From the NCBI GenBank assembly GCA_030597485.1, contig JAUVRU010000186.1, positions 1 to 5,481 on the forward strand: a stretch of 5,481 nt of DNA. The letters are read 5' to 3'. Below, in pieces: positions 1-5,311 of this stretch. Position numbers and translations under genes: made by a program. Under the pieces are notes generated by a model. The model was not told where the DNA came from, did not search any database, and worked only from the letters and a program-made list of their open reading frames with translations. The DNA is from Anaerolineae bacterium (GTDB taxonomy: Bacteria > Chloroflexota > Anaerolineae > 4572-78 > NAK82). The stretch's first letter is position 1, and each line of letters opens with the position of its first letter.

Positions 1-612
1 ACCCTGCAAATGCCTGGCCCGGGAGTAATCCAGATTGTTCGAGACGTATGGTGGCTTACCAAGCGTCACACCAATGTGTATCTGGTAGTAGACACTTCCG
101 GCAGCATGAGCGGCAACAAGCTGGCAAGCACCCAAGAGGCACTGCAGGTCTTTATCGAGCAGATCAAAGGGGGCACGGAGCGAGTGGGGCTGATCACATT
201 CGATTCGTCGTTCTATGAGATCAATGAACTGGATGAACTGCGATTCAACCGGAGCCAGCTGCTGGCATCTGTGGGGGGGCTGGAGGCAGCAGGTGACACC
301 GCTCTGATCGATGCAGTGGCCCACGCGAACTATCGCCTGCAATCCCTGGGGGATAGTGAGCGGATCAACGCTATCGTGGTAATGACCGACGGCCGGGAGA
401 ACAGCTCATTCACGAGCCTGGATGAACTTGTCCACGAGATAGAAACAGGCAGAGACTTCGGTATCCCGGTGATCATTTTCTCTATCGCGTTCGGAGATGA
501 CGCCGACACCGACCCCCTGGAGGTGATTGCTGACGCCAGCGGCGGCCAGGTGCGTACTGGTGACCTGGAAACAATACGGGGACTGTATAAGATCCTCTCC
601 ACTTATTTCTAA
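1..612 (+). CDS. VWA-domain protein, C-terminal part (gene starts before the window)
   Basis: This is a von Willebrand factor A domain, a metal-dependent protein- or ligand-binding fold. The reading frame is open to the first base of the window. The ATG at position 10 has only nine bases before it and no visible ribosome binding site, so I treat the gene as 5'-partial. Counting from that Met, the MIDAS motif is D28-x-S30-x-S32, with the supporting Thr at T97 (GDTALIDAV) and Asp at D127 (MTDGRE), so metal binding looks intact. The domain fills almost all of the 200 residues and ends in a helix closing with STYF. The short Pro/Trp-containing lead-in before the domain (about residues 1-20) resembles the linker of larger proteins that carry an N-terminal periplasmic-binding-type domain and a C-terminal VWA domain. 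That assignment is from memory of the family and is inference. The stop lies 10 bases before the next gene, which suggests co-transcription. A stand-alone small VWA protein is less likely. Confidence 0.85.
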   Translation, partial: TLQMPGPGVIQIVRDVWWLTKRHTNVYLVVDTSGSMSGNKLASTQEALQVFIEQIKGGTERVGLITFDSSFYEINELDELRFNRSQLLASVGGLEAAGDTALIDAVAHANYRLQSLGDSERINAIVVMTDGRENSSFTSLDELVHEIETGRDFGIPVIIFSIAFGDDADTDPLEVIADASGGQVRTGDLETIRGLYKILSTYF

Positions 613-622
613 GAGCGTTCTT

Positions 623-1474
623 ATGGCCACAAAGGATGATCTGGATGATGTACTGAGGCGGCGTGCTCGCCGCGCTATTCTCTGGAACGCACTTATGCGC
701 TGGGAAAGCGCTGCGCTGATTGCCCTGACGCTGATTGGGTCCGCCTTCCTGGGACTGGCGGCATTGGCAGGGCTACTGTCGTGGCTATGGGCGCCCAGCG
801 CATTCGCAGTTGGTTTGGTGGCCTGGACCGCTGTCTTTGCCAGCAGCCTGACGGACGAACAGGACAATGCCCGAGTTGTGGCCAATGTGTTACGTCAGCG
901 TTACAGCCCCAAGCAACTGCGCTCTGTCAAGTTGCGATCGCAGATGGGAAAGGCACTTCAGTACCGAGATATGCTGGATCAGATTATCCTAAGAACACCG
1001 GTGGGCGTGCTGCGCTCCCGGCTAGCCCGGACTATCGAGCCGGTGGACAACTGGATTGAAGCAATTCACCAATTGGCTACGCGCCTCGACAACTATGATT
1101 TGAACATGGTAATCCGCCAGGATATGCGATCGGTACCAACCGCTATCAAAGACTTGAAAAAGCGACTGGCTCAACAGGACAACCCCGCTATGCAGTCCAC
1201 CCTGCGCAACACCATTGGCGACAAGGAGCGTCAGTGGGAGCAGCTGAGCAAATTGCAGAATATGATGGAGAAGGCTGGCTACCAGCTTCAGAGCACCCTG
1301 GCGATGTTGGGAACAATTTGCGCTCAGCTGCAGGCAATTGACCTGAAAGCGGCCGAAAAGGGACATGATGAGCAGCTGCGCACGGAGATTACCGAGCAGG
1401 TACAGCAACTACACGACCTGAGCGAGGCAATGGATGAGGTGTATCACTCTCGCTCGGTGGGAGCGGAGCGGTGA
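623..1474 (+). CDS. Unknown membrane protein: two TM helices plus C-terminal coiled coil
   Basis: I do not recognise the family of this 283-residue protein. The N-terminus is charged and Arg-rich (RRRARR at about 12-17). Two hydrophobic helices follow at about residues 29-53 and 57-75, separated by a very short turn. By the positive-inside rule, both termini should be cytoplasmic. The remaining ~200 residues are strongly helical and charged, with probable coiled-coil segments at about 175-225 and 245-275, a single Cys (C233), and no catalytic motif that I can see. The start at 623 is chosen because it follows the VWA stop by 10 bases. The same frame is open back to an ATG at 527, but that would overlap the VWA domain by 86 bases. 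No strong ribosome binding site is seen, so translation may be coupled to the VWA gene. The adjacency suggests a partner of the VWA protein. A distant resemblance in layout to XpaC-like two-helix coiled-coil proteins is possible but untested. Confidence 0.75.
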   Translation: MATKDDLDDVLRRRARRAILWNALMRWESAALIALTLIGSAFLGLAALAGLLSWLWAPSAFAVGLVAWTAVFASSLTDEQDNARVVANVLRQRYSPKQLRSVKLRSQMGKALQYRDMLDQIILRTPVGVLRSRLARTIEPVDNWIEAIHQLATRLDNYDLNMVIRQDMRSVPTAIKDLKKRLAQQDNPAMQSTLRNTIGDKERQWEQLSKLQNMMEKAGYQLQSTLAMLGTICAQLQAIDLKAAEKGHDEQLRTEITEQVQQLHDLSEAMDEVYHSRSVGAER

Positions 1475-1477
1475 ACC

Positions 1478-1504
1478 GGGAGGAGGGGCAGACAGTCACC
1501 TCCC
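1478..1504 (+). repeat. Inverted repeat in the gap before the lipoprotein gene
   Basis: GGGAGG at 1478-1483 and CCTCCC at 1499-1504 can pair as a 6-bp GC-rich stem with a 15-base loop. It lies four bases after the stop of the coiled-coil gene. There is no T-run after it, so it is not a typical intrinsic terminator. It may act as a transcript-end or processing structure, or be chance. The rest of the 86-base gap shows only the ribosome binding site of the next gene. Confidence 0.3.
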
Positions 1505-1547
1505 AAGGCACCACCCATTGACTCTCACGCGAACAGCACGAGATTGC

Positions 1548-1554
1548 GGAGAAG
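1548..1554 (+). promoter_or_regulatory. Ribosome binding site of the substrate-binding lipoprotein gene
   Basis: GGAGAAG lies six bases before the ATG at 1561. Its GGAG core is nine bases from the ATG, which is normal spacing. It supports 1561 as the start over the in-frame ATG at 1567 and over the Met at residue 13. Confidence 0.65.
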
Positions 1555-1560
1555 CCTACT

Positions 1561-2751
1561 ATGAGAATGAGACGACATCTGTCGGTTCAAAGGGAAATGA
1601 GCCTCCTGATGTCTTCCTTGCTGATTGCAGTGCTGCTGGCGACCGCTTGTGGCGGCTCGCGTCCGGCCCCCGGCTCACAGCCGACTAAGGGGGACGTGAC
1701 TGTATACGTAGCGGTTCCCCTGAGCGGGTTCCAGGCCAACGCCGGCCAGACAGTGCTGGGAGGTGCCCGGCTCAGAGCAGCGGAAATCAATGAGCAAGGA
1801 GGGCTAATGGGTTATCGCGTCGTTGTGGAAGGTATCGACGACGAAAGCGATTCTGACGTGGCGGTGTCGGTAGCCGAACAGATCGCAACCGACGTGGCTG
1901 CCGGTAAGCGCGTATTGGGCGTATTGGGACACCTGAACAGTGGCCAGACGCTGGCCGCCATGGAGACATACAAAGACCTATCCATCGTCATTATTACCCC
2001 CACCGCCAGCGAAGTGAGCCTGACCCAAAAGGGCTACACCAATTTCTTCCGCATCAATGCTAACGATGCAGTGCAGGCCCAAGTAGATGCCGGATTCATG
2101 ATTGATACCCTGGGCGCCCGGCGGGTGGCGGTGCTGCACAACGACGATCCCTACGGCATTGGCCTGGCAGCATCTGTGGCCGATAACTTGCACGCCCAGG
2201 GTGCGGAGGTAGTTGCTCAAATTCAGGTCGCGGTGGAGCAAAGCGACTACAGTGCCGAAGTGGCTCAGATCATCAAATCTGACCCCGATGGCATCTTCTA
2301 CGCCGGCTATGAGGTAGAGTGCCCATACTTGCGGTACGCGCTGACGCAGGCCGGCGTTACCATACCGTTCCTGGCCTCCGATGGCTGTTTCCTGTCGGCT
2401 ACCATTGACGAATCGAACGAGACGGCAGAGGGTATGTACATCAGCGCCTTCGGCCCCAGCCCATGGACTGCCGCTGGCAGTGATTGGATCTTGGCTTATC
2501 AGGAGGTTGAATACCGCAACCCCGACACCTACAGCCTTAACGGCTACGCAGCCATGCGGGTGCTGCTGGATGGCGCGGAGAAAGCGGGCAGCCTGAGCCG
2601 TGACAGTGTAGCCAACGCTATTCGCGGCCTCGATTTCGAGTCGCTGCTTGGCCACATCAACTACAACGCCGACGGTGACTTGAAAGATCCAACTATCTAC
2701 ATTTTTCAGGTGCGGGACAACGGTTTCGCTCAAGTGTTCCCCAGCCAGTGA
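1561..2751 (+). CDS. Branched-chain amino-acid-type ABC transporter substrate-binding lipoprotein (LivJ-like)
   Basis: This 396-residue protein is a type I periplasmic-binding lipoprotein of the Peripla_BP_6 (LivJ/Leu-Ile-Val-binding) family. It captures a small ligand outside the membrane and normally hands it to a LivHMGF-type ABC importer. The N-terminus has basic residues, a hydrophobic core at about 14-28 and a lipobox ending LATAC, so Cys30 should be lipidated; a Gly/Ser/Pro-rich tether follows to about residue 43. The first lobe starts with VYVAVPLSGFQA. The segment GHLNSGQT (123-130) followed by ITPTAS (145-150) aligns by eye with the ligand-contacting GHLCSSST...ISPGAT region of E. 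coli LivJ. The second lobe includes VAVLHNDDPYGIG (189-201), FYAGYE (246-251) and the C-terminal GHINYNADGDLKD (364-376), another LivJ-like signature. Cys254 and Cys276 could form a disulfide. The length is typical for the family. No permease or ATPase genes are adjacent in the window, so the transporter lies elsewhere, or the protein may be a sensor. The ligand cannot be told from sequence; amino acids, amides or urea are all possible. Confidence 0.92.
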   Translation: MRMRRHLSVQREMSLLMSSLLIAVLLATACGGSRPAPGSQPTKGDVTVYVAVPLSGFQANAGQTVLGGARLRAAEINEQGGLMGYRVVVEGIDDESDSDVAVSVAEQIATDVAAGKRVLGVLGHLNSGQTLAAMETYKDLSIVIITPTASEVSLTQKGYTNFFRINANDAVQAQVDAGFMIDTLGARRVAVLHNDDPYGIGLAASVADNLHAQGAEVVAQIQVAVEQSDYSAEVAQIIKSDPDGIFYAGYEVECPYLRYALTQAGVTIPFLASDGCFLSATIDESNETAEGMYISAFGPSPWTAAGSDWILAYQEVEYRNPDTYSLNGYAAMRVLLDGAEKAGSLSRDSVANAIRGLDFESLLGHINYNADGDLKDPTIYIFQVRDNGFAQVFPSQ

Positions 2752-2795
2752 TGTCATAAGACGGGGAGACAAGATCTGGGGCGTTGAGTTTCAAA

Positions 2796-3188
2796 ATGGC
2801 TTTGAACCTGGAGATCAACGAGCGGATCAGCCACACTTTGAAGGGTCGTCCCGAAATCCGGTTTGCTCTTCTTTACGGATCCGCTGCAGAGGGCCAGCCC
2901 TTTCGGGACCTGGACATCGGTATCTGGGTGGATAGGGTACTGGTGCCGACCACTCAGGACCTGGATTATGCTTTCGTAATCGCGACAGATCTGGAGAAGA
3001 CAATGTCACGTCGGACAGATGTGCGCGTGATCAACGGTGCTCCACTTCCCTTTCGCTATAACGTCAGCTGCGGAATCCCTCTGATTATCAATGATCGCCA
3101 GGCCTATTTCTCCTTCCTCGAACGAACGTGGGATGATTTCCTGGATTTTCGCCCTGTGGCTATGGCATACTTGAAGGAATTGGCGTGA
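2796..3188 (+). CDS. mntA: MNT-type nucleotidyltransferase, MntA-like antitoxin
   Basis: This small (130-residue) minimal nucleotidyltransferase has the polymerase-beta-like fold. In characterised HEPN-MNT type VII toxin-antitoxin systems, the MNT protein transfers AMP from ATP onto a tyrosine of the HEPN toxin and so silences it. Counted from the ATG at 2796, the signature is LLYGSAAEG with G28-S29, then D38-x-D40, and a third acidic residue D75 in TDVRVIN, so the catalytic acids appear intact. There are eight residues between the GS and the first Asp, against ten in the usual GSX10DXD description. The same frame can start at a TTG at 2784 (134 residues). GGGG at 2778-2781 is too close to that TTG and rather far from the ATG, so the start is uncertain. 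The stop overlaps the start of the HEPN gene by four bases. The gene lies 44 bases after the lipoprotein stop (to the ATG) with no obvious terminator between, so read-through is possible. Functional assignment is by motif and pairing. Confidence 0.88.
   Translation: MALNLEINERISHTLKGRPEIRFALLYGSAAEGQPFRDLDIGIWVDRVLVPTTQDLDYAFVIATDLEKTMSRRTDVRVINGAPLPFRYNVSCGIPLIINDRQAYFSFLERTWDDFLDFRPVAMAYLKELA
3173..3179 (+). promoter_or_regulatory. Ribosome binding site for the hepT GTG start, inside mntA
   Basis: GAAGGAA lies five bases before the GTG at 3185, within the last codons of mntA. Together with the GTGA overlap it fixes the hepT start and implies translational coupling of antitoxin and toxin. 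Confidence 0.6.
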
Positions 3189-3613
3189 AAGACGTAGATC
3201 TGGTCCGTGTCCGAGACCTGATGGGTAACATGGCTGCGGCCCAGCGACGGTTGCGGGAGTTGGGACATCTGCCGGAAGAGGACTTTCTGAGCGACTTTCG
3301 CAACAGGGAGAGTGCGAAGTACTTGCTGATTGTGGCGATTGGGGCAGCCATTGACCTATGTAACCACATTGTGGCACGCCGGGGCGGACGAGCACCCCAA
3401 GATTACGCAGACTGTTTCTCTATCCTGGCGGATCTTAAGGCGATCGATTCTGATCTGGTCGATCGCCTCAAGAAAATGGCGCGCTTCCGTAACTTGATTG
3501 TCCACCTCTACTGGCAGGTGGATGATCGTCGTGTCTACCAGATCATCCAGAGCGAGGTGGGGGACTTGGACACGTTTCGCCAACAGATTCTCGCCTGGCT
3601 GGACGTATCCTGA
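3185..3613 (+). CDS. hepT: HEPN-domain (DUF86) toxin RNase, HepT-like
   Basis: This 142-residue all-helical HEPN protein of the DUF86/HepT family is the toxin partner of the upstream MNT gene. Characterised members are RNases that act as dimers. The catalytic motif R-x(4-6)-H-x-Y is present as R102-NLIV-H107-L-Y109 within RFRNLIVHLY. By analogy with characterised HepT, Y109 is the expected AMPylation target and R102/H107 the catalytic pair. Other family-typical features are the helix with RESAKYLLIVAIGAAIDLCNH at about 41-61 (a dimer-core helix) and the stretch YADCFSILADLKAI at about 74-87. The length is normal for the family. Translation starts at GTG 3185, overlapping the mntA stop as GTGA, with a good upstream ribosome binding site. 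The motif is intact, so the toxin should be active unless modified. No independent promoter is seen. The pair could serve in phage defence or stress response, as described for other HEPN-MNT modules, but nothing in the window shows which. Confidence 0.92.
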   Translation: MKDVDLVRVRDLMGNMAAAQRRLRELGHLPEEDFLSDFRNRESAKYLLIVAIGAAIDLCNHIVARRGGRAPQDYADCFSILADLKAIDSDLVDRLKKMARFRNLIVHLYWQVDDRRVYQIIQSEVGDLDTFRQQILAWLDVS

Positions 3614-3666
3614 TGCCAGAACACACGATTGAGCCAGACACTATCCTCACCATGTCGGGCATCTGA
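3613..3666 (+). other. 17-codon ORF overlapping the hepT stop (TGATG)
   Basis: An ATG at 3613 shares its A with the hepT TGA (TGATG), an arrangement often used for coupled translation. The frame reads MPEHTIEPDTILTMSGI and stops at 3664-3666. It has no good ribosome binding site and no recognisable product. It may be a tiny peptide, the stub of a lost third gene, or chance. I do not call it a gene. Confidence 0.15.
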
Positions 3667-3668
3667 GG
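3645..3668 (+). repeat. Imperfect hairpin downstream of hepT
   Basis: CCTCA (3645-3649) and TGAGG (3664-3668) pair as a 5-bp stem. Inside it, ATG (3652-3654) and CAT (3660-3662) can add three pairs around a TCGGG loop. It begins about 30 bases after the hepT stop and could mark the transcript end, but no T-run follows directly. The nearest T-run is at 3717-3721. It is therefore a weak terminator candidate at best. Confidence 0.25.
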
Positions 3669-3716
3669 GCCACCCAGACACGCCAAATTTACCTCGATTC
3701 TTCCAAGCGCGTCGAA

Positions 3717-3746
3717 TTTTTAGGATTTGTCAAAGTAGGCTATACT
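3717..3746 (+). promoter_or_regulatory. Candidate promoter for lpdA
   Basis: The 177 bases between hepT and lpdA contain an AT-rich patch. TATACT at 3741-3746 is one base off the TATAAT -10 consensus and lies 44 bases before the lpdA ATG. At normal spacing the -35 would fall in the T-rich stretch at about 3717-3723, which matches the consensus poorly. A better -35 match, TTGTCA at 3727-3732, is only eight bases from TATACT, too close to pair with it. The hexamer GCTATA occurs at 3739-3744 and again at 3759-3764, exactly 20 bases apart, which might be a protein-binding repeat or chance. A promoter is expected here because lpdA follows a different kind of gene after a sizeable gap. Confidence 0.35.
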
Positions 3747-3774
3747 TAGGGCTTATCCGCTATAGATAGACTCC

Positions 3775-3782
3775 AAAGGTGA
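3775..3782 (+). promoter_or_regulatory. Ribosome binding site of lpdA, decides its start
   Basis: AAAGGTGA at 3775-3782 matches the 3' end of 16S rRNA well and lies eight bases before the ATG at 3791. The in-frame GTG at 3779 is part of this site, so it is very unlikely to be the start codon. Confidence 0.7.
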
Positions 3783-3790
3783 ACGACTCT

Positions 3791-5173
3791 ATGGAACCAT
3801 ATGACGTAGTTGTGATTGGCGGCGGACCAGGCGGATACGTGGCCGCCATCAAGGCACGCCAGCTAGGTCTGAAGACGGCGCTGGTGGAAAAGGAATCGTT
3901 GGGTGGTGTGTGCCTGAATTGGGGCTGTATCCCCACCAAGGCACTGCTGCGCAACGCAGAGGTCATCCGCACGCTGGGGGAGGGCAAGGCCTTTGGCTTC
4001 TCCTTTGATACCTCCAGCCTGAACGTGGACTACGCAGCGGCACAGAAGCGCAGTCGCCAGGTAAGTGGCCGGCTGGTGAAGGGTGTCCAATTCTTGATGA
4101 AGAAGAATGAGGTGGACGTCATTGAGGGCACTGGTGTGCTCAAGAGCCCCACTGAGGTGACAGTAGGCGAAAAGACGATCTCCACCAAGAACGTCATTGT
4201 CGCCACTGGCGCGCGCCCCCGCCCCATCCCTGGTGTGGCGATTGACGGCGATCTCATAATCAGCAGCCGCGAAGCGTTAGAGATGACGCAACTTCCGGAG
4301 AGCATCATTGTGGTCGGCGCCGGCGCTATTGGAGTGGAGTTTGCTAGCGTTTGGAATGCCTACGGGGCTGACGTCACCCTGGTGGAAATGCTGCCCACCG
4401 TGCTGCCGTTGGAGGACGCGGACATCGGCGCCGAGCTGGAAAAGGCACTGAAGAAGCAGAAAATAGCAGTTCGCACCGGCACTCGGGTTGACAAGGTGGA
4501 CACGTCTGGCGGACAGGTAACGCTGACGGTATCCAAGGATGGAGCGACCGAGACGCTGACAGCTGACAAGGCACTCATCGCCATCGGCGTGACACCCAAC
4601 AGCGAAGGGATAGGGTTGGAGTCCATCGGCGTTGAGACCGACCGGGGGTTTGTCGGGATTGATGAGCATATGCAGACCAATAAGCCCGGCGTCTACGCCA
4701 TCGGTGACGTGACCGGCAAGTTGGCACTGGCCCACGTGGCCAGCGCCCAGGGAATGGTAGCGGCCGAAGCCATCACCGGCCATGAGACAGAAACGCTGAA
4801 TTACTCCAAGATGCCGCGCTGTGTCTACTCTCATCCAGAGGTGGCCAGCGTCGGCCTATCCGAATCCGAAGCCCGGAAGAGCGGCTACGAGGTACAGGTG
4901 GGCCAATTCCCCTTCCGAGCCAACGGCAAGGCACTGGGATTGAATGACTACGAGGGATTTGTCAAGATCGTGTCCGACAGTCAATACAACGAAGTGCTGG
5001 GCGTGCATATTATCGGCCCGCACGTCACAGAGCTGATCGCTGGGCCAACCGGCATGCTCCGACTGGAGGCCACGTTGGAGGAGATAGCGCACACCATCCA
5101 CCCACATCCCACATTGAGCGAAGCCATTATGGAAGCTGCGCACGCGGCCATGGGCCAGGCCATTCACATGTAG
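3791..5173 (+). CDS. lpdA: Dihydrolipoamide dehydrogenase (E3 component)
   Basis: This 460-residue flavoprotein re-oxidises dihydrolipoyl groups of 2-oxo-acid dehydrogenase complexes (pyruvate, 2-oxoglutarate, branched-chain) or of the glycine cleavage system, using NAD+. All class I disulfide oxidoreductase elements are visible. The FAD-binding GGGPGG is at 10-15, with E33 at the end of the second strand. The redox disulfide is C41-x4-C46 in the GGVCLNWGCIPTK signature. ATGA follows at about 138-141, then the NAD-binding GAGAIG at 176-181, with E199 favouring NAD over NADP. The second FAD motif VYAIGD is at 301-306. The C-terminal dimerisation domain has the catalytic H439 and E444 in HPHPTLSE. 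There is no lipoyl domain fused at the N-terminus, and the length is standard. Start 3791 is supported by the AAAGGTGA ribosome binding site. No E1 or E2 genes are in the window, so its complex partners are encoded elsewhere. Glutathione or mercuric reductase is excluded in favour of Lpd by the CLNWGCIPTK and HPHPTLSE forms. Confidence 0.97.
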   Translation: MEPYDVVVIGGGPGGYVAAIKARQLGLKTALVEKESLGGVCLNWGCIPTKALLRNAEVIRTLGEGKAFGFSFDTSSLNVDYAAAQKRSRQVSGRLVKGVQFLMKKNEVDVIEGTGVLKSPTEVTVGEKTISTKNVIVATGARPRPIPGVAIDGDLIISSREALEMTQLPESIIVVGAGAIGVEFASVWNAYGADVTLVEMLPTVLPLEDADIGAELEKALKKQKIAVRTGTRVDKVDTSGGQVTLTVSKDGATETLTADKALIAIGVTPNSEGIGLESIGVETDRGFVGIDEHMQTNKPGVYAIGDVTGKLALAHVASAQGMVAAEAITGHETETLNYSKMPRCVYSHPEVASVGLSESEARKSGYEVQVGQFPFRANGKALGLNDYEGFVKIVSDSQYNEVLGVHIIGPHVTELIAGPTGMLRLEATLEEIAHTIHPHPTLSEAIMEAAHAAMGQAIHM

Positions 5174-5198
5174 CAGACAGCGGATAGCGTTCTGGGTT

Positions 5199-5234
5199 GC
5201 TGTTTCCAAAAGGTGACGGAACCAGCTGTTTTCC
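5199..5234 (+). repeat. Short direct repeat in the lpdA-secG gap
   Basis: GCTGTTTCC (5199-5207) and GCTGTTTTCC (5225-5234) are near-identical direct copies starting 26 bases apart. No function is known to me; the repeat could be a binding-site pair or chance. Confidence 0.2.
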
Positions 5235-5255
5235 AGATTAGCTCTTCCAATGGAC

Positions 5256-5286
5256 GCTGCTCGTGTGTGAGCGGCCAATCTTGGCC
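5256..5286 (+). promoter_or_regulatory. Two overlapping, mutually exclusive inverted repeats upstream of secG
   Basis: GCTGCTC (5256-5262) and GAGCGGC (5269-5275) form a 7-bp stem with one G-U pair and a six-base GTGTGT loop. GGCCAA (5273-5278) and TTGGCC (5281-5286) form a perfect 6-bp inverted repeat with a two-base centre. The two share 5273-5275, so in RNA only one can form. The second could equally be a palindromic DNA operator. There is no T-run, so a terminator is unlikely. Function is not established. Confidence 0.3.
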
Positions 5287-5293
5287 CAGGCAC

Positions 5294-5300
5294 AGGGAGT
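5294..5300 (+). promoter_or_regulatory. Ribosome binding site of secG
   Basis: AGGGAGT lies 11 bases before the ATG at 5312, slightly long but acceptable spacing. An in-frame TAA at 5306-5308 rules out any earlier start for secG. Confidence 0.5.
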
Positions 5301-5311
5301 TTCAATAAGAC

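Noticed and set aside
527..622. Upstream extension of the coiled-coil membrane protein to the ATG at 527
   Set aside because: It would overlap the end of the VWA domain gene by 86 bases and add a non-hydrophobic Cys-containing stretch; the ATG at 623, just after the VWA stop, is the simpler start.
406..885. 159-codon open frame on the - strand across the VWA / coiled-coil junction
   Set aside because: It overlaps two supported + strand genes, and its Ser/Arg/Ala-rich low-information translation is typical of antisense frames.
1518..1546. Possible promoter for the lipoprotein gene (TTGACT at 1518-1523)
   Set aside because: The -35 match is good, but the sequence 17 bases on (AGATTG) does not resemble a -10 box, and any transcript would barely include the ribosome binding site.
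1978..2772. 264-codon open frame on the - strand across the lipoprotein gene
   Set aside because: It lies wholly opposite a clear LivJ-like gene, has no recognisable domain, and is explained by the GC-rich codon pattern of the + strand gene.
3185..3613. HEPN gene as part of a CRISPR or abortive-infection locus
   Set aside because: No repeat array, cas gene or other defence gene is present in the window; the adjacent MNT gene fully accounts for its context.
3685..3721. Terminator made of AAATT/AATTT with the T-run at 3717-3721
   Set aside because: The stem would be all A-T with a very long, poorly paired interior; it is too weak to call an intrinsic terminator.
4277..4834. 185-codon open frame on the - strand inside lpdA
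   Set aside because: It is the antisense shadow of a fully motif-supported dihydrolipoamide dehydrogenase; its His/Gly-rich, Cys-containing translation matches no family I know.
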